Below, one piece after another: positions 27,783-37,917 of a stretch of DNA of 64,000 bases (its first letter is position 1; each line of letters begins with the position of its first letter). Where the stretch lies: the NCBI GenBank assembly GCA_023430625.1, contig JAEZAA010000175.1, positions 6,016-70,015 on the forward strand, given 5' to 3'. The notes under the pieces are model-generated. The model saw only the letters and a program-made list of their open reading frames with translations. It was not told the origin of the DNA and ran no database searches. Both the position numbers and the translations under genes were made by a program. The stretch is from Pseudomonadota bacterium (GTDB lineage Bacteria; Pseudomonadota; Gammaproteobacteria; Pseudomonadales; Oleiphilaceae).

Positions 27783-27858
27783 TCCTCGATAGCTCAGTCG
27801 GTAGAGCAACGGACTGTTAATCCGTGGGTCGCTGGTTCGAGCCCAGCTCGAGGAGCCA
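27783..27858 (+). tRNA. tRNA-Asn (anticodon GTT), copy 2
   Basis: 76 nt, identical in sequence to the copy at 14567-14642, with its own promoter and terminator and an encoded CCA end. Confidence 0.98.
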
Positions 27859-27863
27859 AATTG

Positions 27864-27893
27864 AAAAAGGCTGCCAAATGGCAGCCTTTTTTT
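27864..27893 (+). terminator. Terminator after tRNA-Asn, possibly bidirectional
   Basis: AAAAAGGCTGCC (27864-27875), loop of 4, and GGCAGCCTTTTT, then more T. The A run on the other side would let it also stop leftward transcription from pyrF. Confidence 0.9.
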
Positions 27894-28017
27894 ATGCTCG
27901 TTTTTAGCAAAATTATCTGCGCAGCATCTATTGATGTATTGCGCGATCGGCCACGAATAAAAGTGGACGGGCGACTGAATTTTGCCGCCCCGCCCTCCTG
28001 TAACCTACCCTACCCCG

Positions 28018-28737
28018 TTACCGGACCGCTGCAATCTCGCGCTCAATGGCCGCCAACGCCTCTATCGGCGATGCCGCCTGCGTAATTGGCCTGCCTACCA
28101 CTAAATAATCACTACCGGCTGCCAGTGCCTGGGCCGGCGTCAGAATTCGGCGCTGATCTCCCGCTTCCGCAGTCGCCGGCCGAATGCCTGGCGTCACCAA
28201 ACGAAAGTCCTTCCCGAGTGTACGCTTCAATAGCTGGGCTTCCCGTGCCGAACAGACCACACCGTCCAACTCGCTGCGTTGAGCCAGACGGGCCAGGCGC
28301 AATACCTGCTGCTCGGGAGAGAAATCGAAACCCAGCTCGCGCAGGTCATCTGCATCCATGCTGGTCAGAACCGTGACCGCGATCAGTAGTGGTCGTTGCC
28401 CACCGCGCCGCTCCAACTGCTCCCGGGCGGCCTCCATCATGCGCCGCCCACCACTGGCATGCACATTCACCATCCAGACACCGAGATCTGCAGCAGCCGC
28501 CACCGCCTTAGCGACAGTATTTGGGATGTCGTGAAATTTAAGATCCAGAAAAACGTCAAACCCCTTCGCCTGTAGCCGCTCGACCAAGACTGGCCCGCCA
28601 CGGGTAAAAAGTTCCTTTCCAACCTTCAGGCGGCATCGTTTGGGGTCCAGCTGATCTGCCATATGCAGTGCAGGTCCAGCCTCGGCGTAATCCAGAGCAA
28701 CAACGAGACGGGGTTCAACAGATTTATTCAGCGCCAA
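28018..28737 (-). CDS. pyrF: Orotidine 5'-phosphate decarboxylase
   Basis: A 239-residue TIM barrel that makes UMP from OMP. The catalytic array is [16 protein letters not shown] (Asp-Lys-Asp). [11 protein letters not shown] is the upstream substrate loop, and VTPGIRP near residue 190 is the phosphate-binding segment. The start is TTG (28735-28737) with GGAGG exactly 8 nt upstream; the nearby ATG is out of frame. It is 17 bp downstream of lapB and ends the long leftward gene block. Use of TTG may lower its translation. Confidence 0.96.
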   Translation of the reverse strand: MALNKSVEPRLVVALDYAEAGPALHMADQLDPKRCRLKVGKELFTRGGPVLVERLQAKGFDVFLDLKFHDIPNTVAKAVAAAADLGVWMVNVHASGGRRMMEAAREQLERRGGQRPLLIAVTVLTSMDADDLRELGFDFSPEQQVLRLARLAQRSELDGVVCSAREAQLLKRTLGKDFRLVTPGIRPATAEAGDQRRILTPAQALAAGSDYLVVGRPITQAASPIEALAAIEREIAAVR

Positions 28738-28754
28738 ACTGGCATCCTCCGGTG

Positions 28755-29957
28755 CTAATCACCCACCACCCCTGCCCACGGCTTTATGGTCTCCCACTGC
28801 TTACAACTGGGGCAGAACCACAGTAGCACGCTGCCGGAAAACCCGCAGTTCTCGCAGAGATAGCGCGGCTTATCTTGAAGAAGTGTTTGTGTCACACCTC
28901 GAACCACCTCGAGCTGTGACGGTGTCGAATCCAGGACCGCGCCATCTTGGCCATGCTGGTTAGCCGCAGTCAGATCAAATTGCAGTGCAAGAAGGTAATC
29001 GAGCCCCTTGATGCTTGGAAAAACCGTTAGTTTTTCCATCAGGAAATCCAATGCAGCTCGCTTACCAGCAGTGAGCTCTAGACTTTCCGCATAGGTAACG
29101 ACCAAGCCTGGCGTACCGCGTCGCTGCAACAAAGCGCCAAGATACTGCTGCAGTTTACGCTCGTCACCCAGCTTCCGGTAACACCTCACCAGCGCAGGCA
29201 CGGTCTCCGGTACAAAGTCCGCATTCTGCTCCTCGACTCGCATCAAAACTTTAATGGCCTCCGGAAAATCTCCCGCATCCTGATGCAACTGAGCCAGCAT
29301 CAAGCTCGCCCGCACGCAGTTCCGGTCATAATGCAGAGCTTCGCGCAAAAACCGTTTTACTTCCGAGACCTCTCCTCGCCCCTGGGCAACAACAGCTTCC
29401 TCGCAACAGTAGTGCGCAATCCGCTTCCGGAACTCGGGGTTGCGGCGATAATCCAGCTTCAGGCCCGTTTCCTTCGCTGCCCGCCACTCCTTCTCGTCCT
29501 GATAGATATCGAGGAGAAACTGAAGACTAGACTCGCCCCACTGACGGGACTTTTCCAACTGCTTAAAGAGCGACTCAGAGCGATCAAGCAATCCTGCCGA
29601 CAGATAGTCGCGCGCCAACTCCAGCGTGGCCCGCTCGCGATTATCACTATCCAACATGGGATGTGCGAGGAGATTCTGATGAATCAGGATGGCGCGATCC
29701 ACTTCGCCCTTTTTCCGAAAGTGGTTCGCGATCGAAAAGTGCATGGGCAGCGTCTCCTTACCGACCTCAAGCCCCTGAACATACTTATCGATTGCTTCGT
29801 CACTGTATTGCTCAAAGGTAAGCCGAACGCCGGCCGGCAATTGAGTACCGATACCAACGTCACGACTCGATATGGAAGTGCGTCCACCCCAACGTCCCAA
29901 TACCCACCCTATTCCTATGGAAAAGGCTATAAGAAGCCATAGAGCCATATTCTCCAT
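28755..29957 (-). CDS. lapB: Lipopolysaccharide assembly protein B
   Basis: A 400-residue inner-membrane-anchored TPR protein. The N-terminal helix is [21 protein letters not shown]-like repeats run from about residue 60 to 350 ([22 protein letters not shown] is one). The C-terminal rubredoxin-like zinc knuckle is CENCGFSG...[12 protein letters not shown]. In E. coli LapB binds FtsH and steers LpxC degradation, so LPS synthesis matches membrane growth. It lies 6 bp after lapA. Met4 is an alternative start. Confidence 0.94.
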   Translation of the reverse strand: MENMALWLLIAFSIGIGWVLGRWGGRTSISSRDVGIGTQLPAGVRLTFEQYSDEAIDKYVQGLEVGKETLPMHFSIANHFRKKGEVDRAILIHQNLLAHPMLDSDNRERATLELARDYLSAGLLDRSESLFKQLEKSRQWGESSLQFLLDIYQDEKEWRAAKETGLKLDYRRNPEFRKRIAHYCCEEAVVAQGRGEVSEVKRFLREALHYDRNCVRASLMLAQLHQDAGDFPEAIKVLMRVEEQNADFVPETVPALVRCYRKLGDERKLQQYLGALLQRRGTPGLVVTYAESLELTAGKRAALDFLMEKLTVFPSIKGLDYLLALQFDLTAANQHGQDGAVLDSTPSQLEVVRGVTQTLLQDKPRYLCENCGFSGSVLLWFCPSCKQWETIKPWAGVVGD

Positions 29958-29963
29958 AAAAAA

Positions 29964-30257
29964 TCAGGGCTTTTCTTGCAACAGCGAACGCAACTCCTGA
30001 CTGGATGCTTCCTTTTCTTTGGCCAAGCGCCGATTCCGAACCCGCAACCTGAGCAGCGAAAAACTGGAAAGGAGCACGCCCAGCAAGGCACCTAAGGCTA
30101 AAGACAGCAGCAACCAAAGACCGACGCTCAATTCAGGCGTCTGGAACAGCAGAAAGTCGACCGAGGCGGACTCGTCATTACGAGCAACAAAGAGAATTCC
30201 AATGAAAAACAGCAGCAGTAAGCAAAAGCCAACGATAAATTTCTTCAGAATGGGCAT
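29964..30257 (-). CDS. lapA: Lipopolysaccharide assembly protein A domain protein
   Basis: A 97-residue inner-membrane protein with two helices (LKKFIVGFCLLLLFFIGILFVA and VGLWLLLSLALGALLGVLLS) joined by the conserved ESASVDFLLFQTPELS loop. A basic coiled tail follows (LRLRVRNRRLAKEKEASSQEL). This is the LapA (YciS) architecture. It is directly upstream of lapB, as in most gammaproteobacteria, and forms the LapA/LapB unit that controls LPS amount. It follows ihfB by about 135 bp. Confidence 0.93.
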   Translation of the reverse strand: MPILKKFIVGFCLLLLFFIGILFVARNDESASVDFLLFQTPELSVGLWLLLSLALGALLGVLLSSFSLLRLRVRNRRLAKEKEASSQELRSLLQEKP

Positions 30258-30392
30258 TTCTACTCCTGAGGTCCGGAGGCGAGATCTTGCGCCATCTTAG
30301 CATGACGCTTAAAGGAAGCTGTACCAAAGGGCACATCGACGATCTGTCTCAGACTTCCGCCCAGTTGCGGATCCCTGCAAACGTCCGCTACG

Positions 30393-30689
30393 TCAATAAC
30401 CCGCCTTGAGACTGGCGTTAACCTGGTCGCGCAACTCCTTACCCGGCTTGAAATGAGGCACATACTTGGCATCCAGTTCCACCGAGTCGCCGGTTTTCGG
30501 GTTCCGGCCAATACGCGGCGCACGATAGTGCAAGGAAAAACTCCCGAAGCCACGAATCTCGATCCGCCGCCCTTGGGACAGGGTCTGGGACATGTATTCA
30601 ATCATCGTTTTCACTGCCAGCTCCACGTCCTTCACAGACAACTGGGGCTGCTTTGCCGCGATAATTTCAACCAACTCTGACTTCGTCAT
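30393..30689 (-). CDS. ihfB: Integration host factor subunit beta
   Basis: A 98-residue DNA-bending protein, the partner of Ihf[24 protein letters not shown] is the helical dimer part. The beta-arm region reads [26 protein letters not shown], with the Pro (R-N-P) that intercalates into [16 protein letters not shown] is the C-terminal helix. It lies just after the rpsA terminator, the classical rpsA-ihfB order, and probably has both its own promoter and read-through from rpsA. Confidence 0.97.
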   Translation of the reverse strand: MTKSELVEIIAAKQPQLSVKDVELAVKTMIEYMSQTLSQGRRIEIRGFGSFSLHYRAPRIGRNPKTGDSVELDAKYVPHFKPGKELRDQVNASLKAGY

Positions 30690-30750
30690 GAGAGAAGATC
30701 CTTTGTATTCTTTCTGTCAAAAGTTTAGTCAATCCCTAAAAAAAACACAA

Positions 30751-30777
30751 AAAAAACGGGCATATAGCCCGTTTTTT
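30751..30777 (-). terminator. Terminator between rpsA and ihfB
   Basis: AAAAAACGGGC, loop ATATA and GCCCGTTTTTT form a symmetrical hairpin that works on either strand. It lies 22 bp past the rpsA stop. Confidence 0.88.
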
Positions 30778-30798
30778 CCAGATTGAAGCAGTTTGGGC

Positions 30799-32481
30799 TT
30801 AGCCCTGTGACTGCTGCATCTGCTCCTTGATCAGGTCGCCGATCGTGGTCGGACCCTGCACTTCTGCGTGCTTGTCCTTCACATCGCGAATCGCCTGCTT
30901 CTCATCATCCACGTCCTTGGACTTGATGGACAGGTTGATGACGCGATTCTTGCGATCAACGTTGATGATCTTGGCTTCAACTTCCTCGCCTTCCTTCAGC
31001 ACGTTACGTGCATCTTCAACCTTGTCGCGGCTGATTTCGGAGGCTTTCAGTACAGCTTCAACATCGTCAGCCAGGGCAACAACCGCTGCTTTCGCGTCGA
31101 TTGACTTCACAACGCCCTTCACGATGGTGCCTTTCTCGTTCAGTTGAACGAATTCAGCAAACGGATCGCTATCCAGCTGCTTCACGCCCAGGGAAATACG
31201 CTCGCGCTCAGGGTCAATCGACAGGATCACAGTGTCGATCTCATCGCCCTTCTTGTACTTGCGAACGGCTTCTTCGCCAGTTTCGCTCCAGGAGATGTCG
31301 GACAGGTGAACCAGACCGTCGATGCCACCGTCCAGACCAATGAAGATACCGAAATCGGTGATCGACTTGATCTTGCCGGAGATCTTGTCACCCTTGTTGA
31401 AGTTCGCAGAGAACTCTTCCCAGGGGTTGGCGTGGCACTGCTTGATACCCAGAGAGATACGACGACGCTCTTCGTCGATATCCAGCACCATCACTTCCAC
31501 TTCGTCGCCTACCTGGACAACCTTGGAAGGATGAATGTTCTTGTTGGTCCAATCCATTTCGGAAACGTGAACCAGACCTTCCACACCTTCTTCCAGCTCG
31601 GCGAAGCAGCCGTAATCGGTCAGGTTGGTCACACGGGCAGTAACACGTGCGCCTTCCGGATAACGGTTCTTGATGTCGACCCAGGGATCGGCACCCAGTT
31701 GCTTCAGACCCAGGGACACGCGGTTGCGCTCACGGTCGAATTTCAGAACCTTGACGTTGATTTCATCGCCAACATTGACGATTTCGCTCGGATGCTTGAT
31801 CCGCTTCCACGCCATGTCAGTGATGTGCAGCAGACCGTCAACACCACCCAGATCCACGAATGCACCGTAGTCGGTCAGGTTCTTGACGATACCCTTAGCT
31901 TCCATACCTTCCTGCAGGGAAGACAGCAGCGCTTCGCGCTCGGCGCTGTTTTCCGCTTCCAGAACGGCACGACGGGAAACGACAACGTTGTTGCGCTTCT
32001 GGTCCAGCTTGATGACCTTGAACTCCAGCTCTTTGCCTTCCAAGTGAGCGGTGTCGCGGATCGGACGCACATCAACCAGGGAGCCCGGCAGGAACGCACG
32101 GATGCTGTTGACGTCAACGGTGAAACCACCCTTGACCTTGCCGTTGATAACACCCTTGACCACTGCCTGAGCTTCGAATGCTTTCTCCAGCTCTTTCCAG
32201 GACTCGGCGCGCTTGGCCTTTTCCCGGGACAGACGAGTTTCACCGAAACCATCTTCTACTGCGTCGAGAGCTACATCAACCTCGTCGCCGATTTTGATGC
32301 TCAGTCGGCCGGCATCGTCGAAGAATTGAGAAACCGGGATCACACCTTCGGACTTCAGACCAGCGTGAACAGTCACCCAGTCGCCGTCAATGTCTACGAT
32401 CGTCCCTTTGACGATCGAACCTGGCTTCATATCAATTTCTTTCAGACTTTCTTCGAAAAGATCAGCAAAGCTCTCGCTCAT
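30799..32481 (-). CDS. rpsA: 30S ribosomal protein S1
   Basis: A 560-residue S1 with six S1/OB repeats: for example [20 protein letters not shown] at the N-terminus, [20 protein letters not shown] (repeat 3) and [19 protein letters not shown] (repeat 5). It brings mRNA to the 30S subunit. Length matches the E. coli protein (557). The C-terminus ends KEQMQQSQG. Gene order cmk-rpsA-ihfB is the gammaproteobacterial norm. No sign of truncation. Confidence 0.98.
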   Translation of the reverse strand: MSESFADLFEESLKEIDMKPGSIVKGTIVDIDGDWVTVHAGLKSEGVIPVSQFFDDAGRLSIKIGDEVDVALDAVEDGFGETRLSREKAKRAESWKELEKAFEAQAVVKGVINGKVKGGFTVDVNSIRAFLPGSLVDVRPIRDTAHLEGKELEFKVIKLDQKRNNVVVSRRAVLEAENSAEREALLSSLQEGMEAKGIVKNLTDYGAFVDLGGVDGLLHITDMAWKRIKHPSEIVNVGDEINVKVLKFDRERNRVSLGLKQLGADPWVDIKNRYPEGARVTARVTNLTDYGCFAELEEGVEGLVHVSEMDWTNKNIHPSKVVQVGDEVEVMVLDIDEERRRISLGIKQCHANPWEEFSANFNKGDKISGKIKSITDFGIFIGLDGGIDGLVHLSDISWSETGEEAVRKYKKGDEIDTVILSIDPERERISLGVKQLDSDPFAEFVQLNEKGTIVKGVVKSIDAKAAVVALADDVEAVLKASEISRDKVEDARNVLKEGEEVEAKIINVDRKNRVINLSIKSKDVDDEKQAIRDVKDKHAEVQGPTTIGDLIKEQMQQSQG

Positions 32482-32590
32482 TTGGTTTCCTACGTGGTCA
32501 AAATGTCATTTGCACTCGTATTGCCAGTCAATACGGTCAGTTCAACGTTGGCTCTTGGCGGGTATCACTGGTCCAGCCCGACAAGATCCC

Positions 32591-33280
32591 CTACTTCGTG
32601 CTGGACTTTTGAGTCCAAACACCTAAAATTCTTTGCAGTACTTCCTCAATTGAAAGCCCGCTGGTATCAACGGTTTCAGCGTCATCCGCAGGTTTTAGCG
32701 GCGCCGTGGCGCGCTTCATGTCCTGCTCGTCCCGCGCTTTCAACTCTTCTAAAAGGGCCGAAAGTTTAACATCCTGGCCCTTCTGGTTCAACTGATTAAA
32801 ACGTCGCCGCGCCCTTTCTTCCGCACTGGCGGTCAGAAAGATCTTACAGGGCGCGTCGGGAAATACCACTGTTCCCATGTCGCGACCATCCGCCACCAGA
32901 CCGGGTTCTGTCCGGAAATCCCGCTGGCGCTGCAGCAGGGCCGCCCGAACTTCCGGAATGACGGCGACACGCGATGCATTGGCACCCGCTGTTTCAGTGC
33001 GCAGCTCCCGCGTCACATCCTCTCCCGCCAGAATCACATCCGCCGGCTCACCCGGCTGTGACGGCACGAAACGCACATCCAACTGCTGGGCGGCACGCAC
33101 CAGCCCCGCCACGTCATCCAGACTAATTCCCTGCTTCAGCGCGCTGAGCGCCGTAAGCCGGTAGAGGGCGCCACTGTCCAACAGCTGCCAGCCCAGATGA
33201 CGGGCCAGCAACTGGGAAATGGTTCCCTTGCCGGCACCGCTGGGTCCGTCAATGGTAATGACTGGGGCTTGTGATGCCAT
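32591..33280 (-). CDS. cmk: Cytidylate kinase
   Basis: A 229-residue CMP/dCMP kinase. The P-loop is [37 protein letters not shown] contains the conserved GRDMG and the strand before the lid, and [14 protein letters not shown] is the lid/LID-Arg segment. The start at 33280 is chosen since AAGGA is 8 nt upstream; an alternative TTG lies 6 nt before it. It begins only 2 bp after the tyrA-aroA stop, so it is translationally linked to that gene and lies upstream of rpsA. Confidence 0.96.
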   Translation of the reverse strand: MASQAPVITIDGPSGAGKGTISQLLARHLGWQLLDSGALYRLTALSALKQGISLDDVAGLVRAAQQLDVRFVPSQPGEPADVILAGEDVTRELRTETAGANASRVAVIPEVRAALLQRQRDFRTEPGLVADGRDMGTVVFPDAPCKIFLTASAEERARRRFNQLNQKGQDVKLSALLEELKARDEQDMKRATAPLKPADDAETVDTSGLSIEEVLQRILGVWTQKSSTK

Positions 33281-33282
33281 GA

Positions 33283-35541
33283 TCAATGTCCTTCAACAGC
33301 AGTCTTGCCTTCAACGCTCAGGCGGATACCGACCTTCTGCGCCAACTCCACGAAATTGGGGAATGAGGTGGCCACGTTGGCGCAGTCGCGGATCATGATC
33401 TCGCCTTTGGCACGCAGGGAGGCAATGGCAAAAGACATGGCAATCCGGTGGTCGCCATGGCTGTGAATTTCACCGCCGCCCATGGTTGCACCCTGGATCA
33501 CAATGCCGTCAGGCTTGACCTCCGTTGCAACCCCCAGCGCCGCCAAGCCATCGGCCATCACCTGGATCCGGTCACTCTCCTTGACCCGCAGCTCCTCGGC
33601 GCCGGACAGCACGGTCGTACCTTCGGCACAGACCGCCGCGATAAAGAGCGCAGGAAACTCATCGATCGCCAGAGGAACCTGGTCCTCCGGGATATGAATG
33701 CCATGCAGCGGCGCATAACGAATACGGATATCCGCCACCGGCTCACCCCCGACTTCGCGCTCATTGCCCACTTCAATATCGGCTCCCATGAGACGAAGGA
33801 TATTGATGATGCCCGTGCGTGTCGGATTGATGCCGACATGCTCCAGGGTGAGATCCGAGTCCGGGGTAATGGCCGCAGCAACCATGAAGAAAGCCGCGGA
33901 GGAAATATCCGCAGGCACATCAATATGGGTGCCGGTAAGACGACCGCCACCACGTAGGCTGATGCGGTTGCCATCGACCTTCACTTCATAGCCGAATCCG
34001 CGCAGCATCCGCTCCGAGTGATCACGGGTTGGCGCAGGCTCGGTCACCGACGTCTCACCCTCGGCATACAGCCCAGCCAGCAACAGCGACGACTTCACCT
34101 GGGCACTGGCCATGGGCATGTCGTAATGGGTGCCTTTCAGCGGCTGACCGCCGAAAATGGTCATGGGTGGGCGTCCGCCCTCACCGGTTTCGATCTTCGC
34201 GCCCATCGTCCGCAAGGGCTTGGCCACCCGCTCCATGGGACGCTTGGACAAGGACTCATCACCCGTCAGCACACTGTCGAACGGCTGGCCTGAGAGCAAT
34301 CCGGCCAGCAGACGCATGGAGGTGCCCGAGTTACCGAGATACAAGGCACCCGGCGCCGGCTTCAGGCCGTGCAGTCCCTTGCCATGAATACGGACATTGC
34401 CCTGGTCCGGTCCCTCGATCACGATGCCCATGTCGCGAAACGCCTGCAAGGTCGCCAGGCTGTCTTCGCCCTCCAGAAACCCTTCGACTTCGGTCACGCC
34501 CTCAGCAAGAGAGCCGAGCATGATGGAACGGTGGGAGATGGATTTGTCACCCGGTACCCGGATGCGCCCCTGCACCGAACCACCGGGTTGCAGGCGATAG
34601 CTCACGTTTCGAGTATTCATAAGCGAGATGTAGGACTTTCCTTCGAGCATTTTGTTGAAGTGTTCGCGGGCCGCCTTGGCCCGTGTGAACACGCCCAGCA
34701 ACATTTCGCCATCGCCTCGCTCAATGGCTTCACGCAGCTTAAGCAGATCATGCGTGAAATGGTCGAGCGCGCGTAGCGTAGCGTCTTGATTAGATAAAAA
34801 AATATCGTGCCACATGAGCGGGTCACTGGCCGCGATCCGGGTAAAGTCCCGAAAACCGCCAGCGGCATAGCGGAAGATTTCTAGGTTATCGTCTTCACCC
34901 GCCAGGGTATGCACCAGAGAGAATGCGATCAGGTGAGGCAGATGACTGGTGCACGCCAGCACCTCGTCGTGGCGCCGGGCGTCCATCTGGAGGACCTCGG
35001 CGCCCGTTGCCTGCCACATGCGGGTGACCAGGGCATTTGCCTTGGCATCCGTGGTGGGCTCTGGCGTCAGGATAACCTTGTGTTTGCGAAACAGTTGATC
35101 ATTGGCAGCGGTAACACCGCTTTTCTCCGAACCTGCAATGGGATGCCCGGGCACTACGAGTGGCGGCAGCGTTCCATATACCGACCGCTCCGCATCGACA
35201 AATGAGCCTTTGACGCTGCCGACATCGGTCAAGACCGCATTCGCCGGCGCCAGCGCCTTAATCTCACGCAGCACGGTCTCCACGGCCCGTACCGGCACAG
35301 CCAGAACGATCAGATCAGCGCCGTCCACGGCGGCCTGCAGAGAATCCGCGGCCTGGTCGATAATGCCGAGCTCACAGCCCTTGTCCGCATCCCCCGGTCG
35401 ACGGTCGTAGCCGACCACCACCTGGGCAAAGCGACTTGCCTTCAACGCTTTCGCCAACGATCCGCCAATCAGTCCGAGGCCGATGACAGCAAGTCTGCGA
35501 ACCTGCGGTTGATCGAAGCAAAACGGCAGGGGCTGGCTCAT
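33283..35541 (-). CDS. tyrA-aroA: Fused prephenate dehydrogenase / 3-phosphoshikimate 1-carboxyvinyltransferase
   Basis: A 752-residue natural fusion. Residues 1-300 are TyrA (NAD-binding [14 protein letters not shown], and [12 protein letters not shown] with the catalytic-region His), the first tyrosine-specific step. From about residue 308 comes EPSP synthase Aro[31 protein letters not shown], and the catalytic region with [10 protein letters not shown] and LRVKESDRI. The Met at residue 308 could serve as an internal start for free AroA, though this is unproven. The same fusion is known in Pseudomonas and relatives. It is 3 bp after hisC and 2 bp before cmk, so the operon is tight. Confidence 0.96.
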   Translation of the reverse strand: MSQPLPFCFDQPQVRRLAVIGLGLIGGSLAKALKASRFAQVVVGYDRRPGDADKGCELGIIDQAADSLQAAVDGADLIVLAVPVRAVETVLREIKALAPANAVLTDVGSVKGSFVDAERSVYGTLPPLVVPGHPIAGSEKSGVTAANDQLFRKHKVILTPEPTTDAKANALVTRMWQATGAEVLQMDARRHDEVLACTSHLPHLIAFSLVHTLAGEDDNLEIFRYAAGGFRDFTRIAASDPLMWHDIFLSNQDATLRALDHFTHDLLKLREAIERGDGEMLLGVFTRAKAAREHFNKMLEGKSYISLMNTRNVSYRLQPGGSVQGRIRVPGDKSISHRSIMLGSLAEGVTEVEGFLEGEDSLATLQAFRDMGIVIEGPDQGNVRIHGKGLHGLKPAPGALYLGNSGTSMRLLAGLLSGQPFDSVLTGDESLSKRPMERVAKPLRTMGAKIETGEGGRPPMTIFGGQPLKGTHYDMPMASAQVKSSLLLAGLYAEGETSVTEPAPTRDHSERMLRGFGYEVKVDGNRISLRGGGRLTGTHIDVPADISSAAFFMVAAAITPDSDLTLEHVGINPTRTGIINILRLMGADIEVGNEREVGGEPVADIRIRYAPLHGIHIPEDQVPLAIDEFPALFIAAVCAEGTTVLSGAEELRVKESDRIQVMADGLAALGVATEVKPDGIVIQGATMGGGEIHSHGDHRIAMSFAIASLRAKGEIMIRDCANVATSFPNFVELAQKVGIRLSVEGKTAVEGH

Positions 35542-35544
35542 GCG

Positions 35545-36675
35545 TCAGGACTCACCCAGAACCTCGGCCAGCGCCCGCAGGAACACCGCGTTTTCCGCCT
35601 GGGTGCCGACAGAAATCCGCAGGAACTGCGGCATTTCATAATTGGCGACCGGCCGCACGATCACGCCTTTACGCAGCAGAGCCTGGTAAATCGGCATGGC
35701 ATCGCGACCGAGATTGACGCAGAGGAAGTTGCCCAGGGAGGGAACCCAAGACAGTCCCAGATCCCGCAGTCCGTCACAGATCTGCGCCATACCCTGACGA
35801 TTCATGTCCACCGTCCGGCGCACGTACTCCTCGTCATCCAAGGCAGCCACGGCAGCGACCTGCGCCAGGCTGTCCACGTTGAACGGTTGGCGTACCCGAT
35901 TGAGGATGTCGGCCACCTGGGGATTGGAGACCGCGTAGCCAACCCGCAACGCCGCCAGACCGTAGGCCTTGGAGAAGGTGCGCGAAACGATCAGGTTGGG
36001 ATAGCGCGGCAGGTAGGAAAGCCCATCCGGGAATCCCTCCTGCTCCACATATTCCACATAGGCCTCATCCAGCACCACCAACACCCGCTCAGGTACTGCC
36101 TGCAGGAAGCGCTCAAGTGCCTGCGCATCAAACCAGGTGCCGGTCGGGTTATTGGGGTTGGCCAGGAAAATCAGCTTGGTATGTTCGGTCACAGCCCGCA
36201 CCATCGCGTCCAGATCATGACCGAAATCCCGCGCCGGCGTCACCACCGCCCGGGCACCGATGGCCTGTGCCGCGATGGGATACACCGCGAACGCGTGCTG
36301 GGAAAAAATGATTTCTGATTGTGAGTCCGCAAAGGCTCGGGCAATGATTTCCAGAATGTCGTTGGAGCCATTGCCCAGGGTGATCTGCTCGGGCCGCAGA
36401 TTAAACCGTTGCGACAGCTTCTGCTTGAGCGCAAAGCCATTACCATCGGGATAGCGGGTCAGCTCCGGCAGGGCCCGCTGAATCGCCTCCAGCACCTTCG
36501 GGCTCGGGCCCAAGGGATTCTCGTTACTCGCCAGCTTGACGATGTTCTTGATTCCCAGCTCGCGCTCCAGCTCATCGACCGGCTTTCCCGGCACATAGGG
36601 CTGCAGCTTCTGCACGCCGGCTGTTGCCAACGCGTAGTAATCAACGCGACCCGCTTTTTCCGACCCTGCATTCAT
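35545..36675 (-). CDS. hisC: Histidinol-phosphate / aromatic aminotransferase
   Basis: A 376-residue PLP aminotransferase of the HisC group. KLASNENPLGPSPK is its N-terminal signature, ANPNNPTG the cofactor Asn segment, and VSRTFSKAYGLAALRVGY contains the PLP Lys. In this gene context (between pheA and tyrA-aroA) the enzyme probably serves as the aromatic aminotransferase for phenylalanine and tyrosine, perhaps besides histidine synthesis, as suggested for the hisC2 paralogue of Pseudomonas. A second hisC in a his operon would support that; none is in the window. Confidence 0.92.
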   Translation of the reverse strand: MNAGSEKAGRVDYYALATAGVQKLQPYVPGKPVDELERELGIKNIVKLASNENPLGPSPKVLEAIQRALPELTRYPDGNGFALKQKLSQRFNLRPEQITLGNGSNDILEIIARAFADSQSEIIFSQHAFAVYPIAAQAIGARAVVTPARDFGHDLDAMVRAVTEHTKLIFLANPNNPTGTWFDAQALERFLQAVPERVLVVLDEAYVEYVEQEGFPDGLSYLPRYPNLIVSRTFSKAYGLAALRVGYAVSNPQVADILNRVRQPFNVDSLAQVAAVAALDDEEYVRRTVDMNRQGMAQICDGLRDLGLSWVPSLGNFLCVNLGRDAMPIYQALLRKGVIVRPVANYEMPQFLRISVGTQAENAVFLRALAEVLGES

Positions 36676-36803
36676 ACTCTTTCACCCAGCGTTATCTGTG
36701 TCACTAAGGGCTGATTTACCCTGACGCGCCCAGTGTGATGAATCTGTTCGATGCTCATGCATTCGAGGTTGTGTGGCTATGGTTCTTACAACATGCCCTG
36801 GCT

Positions 36804-37901
36804 TTACAACACACCCAAGGGATAGGATCCCAGCAGCTTCAACTCAACCGCGTTGCCACTGATCTCCTGTAGCGCCTGCTGCACGACAGGGTCATCCACG
36901 TGACCTTCGAAATCGATGAAGAACACATAGGTCCAGGCGCCAGTCGGTGACGGCCGGGTTTCGATTCTGGTCAGACTGATACCCAGCCGGTGAAACGGTT
37001 CCAGCAACGAATACAGCGCACCGGGGCGGTTCTTGGTAGACACCAGGATCGAGGTCTTGTCATGCCCACTACGCCCTACCCGCTCGCGCCCAACGATGAG
37101 AAACCGAGTCGTATTGTCGGGACGGTCCTCGATATTGCGCGCAACCGCGGTCAAGCCATACTGCTCAGCGGCCATATCACCGGCAATCGCCGCGGAGTCC
37201 GGTTCTTTTGCCGCGCGCCGCGCAGCCTCTGCGTTGCTGCTAACAGCAACCCGCTCGATCGTCGGCCAATGGGCGTCCAGCCACTGCCGGCATTGCCCCA
37301 GGGACTGCTGATGGGAATAGATCCGCTTGACCTTGCTCATGTCCACGCCAGGACCAACCAGCAGATGATGGTGGATCCGCAGTTGGACCTCGCCACAAAT
37401 CTTCAGAGGCGACGTCAGGAACATGTCCAGGGTGTGATTGATCATGCCTTCGGTGGAGTTCTCGATAGGCGCCACACCGTATTGGGCCGCACCCGCCTCG
37501 ACTTCCCGGAACACTTCGGCAATGGTCGCCACCGGCGCCGTATTCACCGAGTGGCCGAAATGCTTCAGCGCGGCCGCCTGGGTAAAGGTCCCGGCCGGTC
37601 CGAGAAATGAAATCCGCAACGGCTTTTCCAGTGCCAGGCAAGCCGACATGATTTCCCGGAACAGGCGAGCCATTTCTTCGTTGCTGAGCGGCCCCCGGTT
37701 ACGCTCCATGACCCGGCGCAGCACCTGGGCCTCACGCTCGGGCCGATAGAACACGGCATCGGCTTCGCTCTTGTCCCGCAGCTTGACCTCTGCCACCTGC
37801 TTGGCGCATTCGGCCCGTTCATTGATCAATTCCTGAATCTGCTCGTCCAGTTGATCGATTCGCTGGCGAAGCGCGCCAAGCGCGCTGGCTTCATCACTCA
37901 T
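36804..37901 (-). CDS. pheA: Bifunctional chorismate mutase / prephenate dehydratase
   Basis: A 365-residue P-protein. Residues 1-90 are the AroQ chorismate mutase (LRQRIDQLDEQIQELINERAECAKQVAEVK). About 95-275 is prephenate dehydratase (ISFLGPAGTFTQAAALKHFG, and DNTTRFLIVGRE with the catalytic Thr). The C-terminal ACT domain has SLLEPFHRLGISLTRIETRP, the regulatory Phe-binding ESRP-type motif with Thr replacing Ser. It converts chorismate to phenylpyruvate and is probably feedback inhibited by phenylalanine. It lies 16 bp after serC. Confidence 0.96.
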   Translation of the reverse strand: MSDEASALGALRQRIDQLDEQIQELINERAECAKQVAEVKLRDKSEADAVFYRPEREAQVLRRVMERNRGPLSNEEMARLFREIMSACLALEKPLRISFLGPAGTFTQAAALKHFGHSVNTAPVATIAEVFREVEAGAAQYGVAPIENSTEGMINHTLDMFLTSPLKICGEVQLRIHHHLLVGPGVDMSKVKRIYSHQQSLGQCRQWLDAHWPTIERVAVSSNAEAARRAAKEPDSAAIAGDMAAEQYGLTAVARNIEDRPDNTTRFLIVGRERVGRSGHDKTSILVSTKNRPGALYSLLEPFHRLGISLTRIETRPSPTGAWTYVFFIDFEGHVDDPVVQQALQEISGNAVELKLLGSYPLGVL

Positions 37902-37917
37902 AACCGGCGCTCTCTTG

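Noticed and set aside
30260..30601. 113-codon frame overlapping ihfB in another frame
   Set aside because: Cys/Arg-rich shadow of ihfB with no conserved features.
31144..32769. 541-codon open frame antisense to rpsA
   Set aside because: Antisense shadow created by codon bias of rpsA; no recognisable domains.
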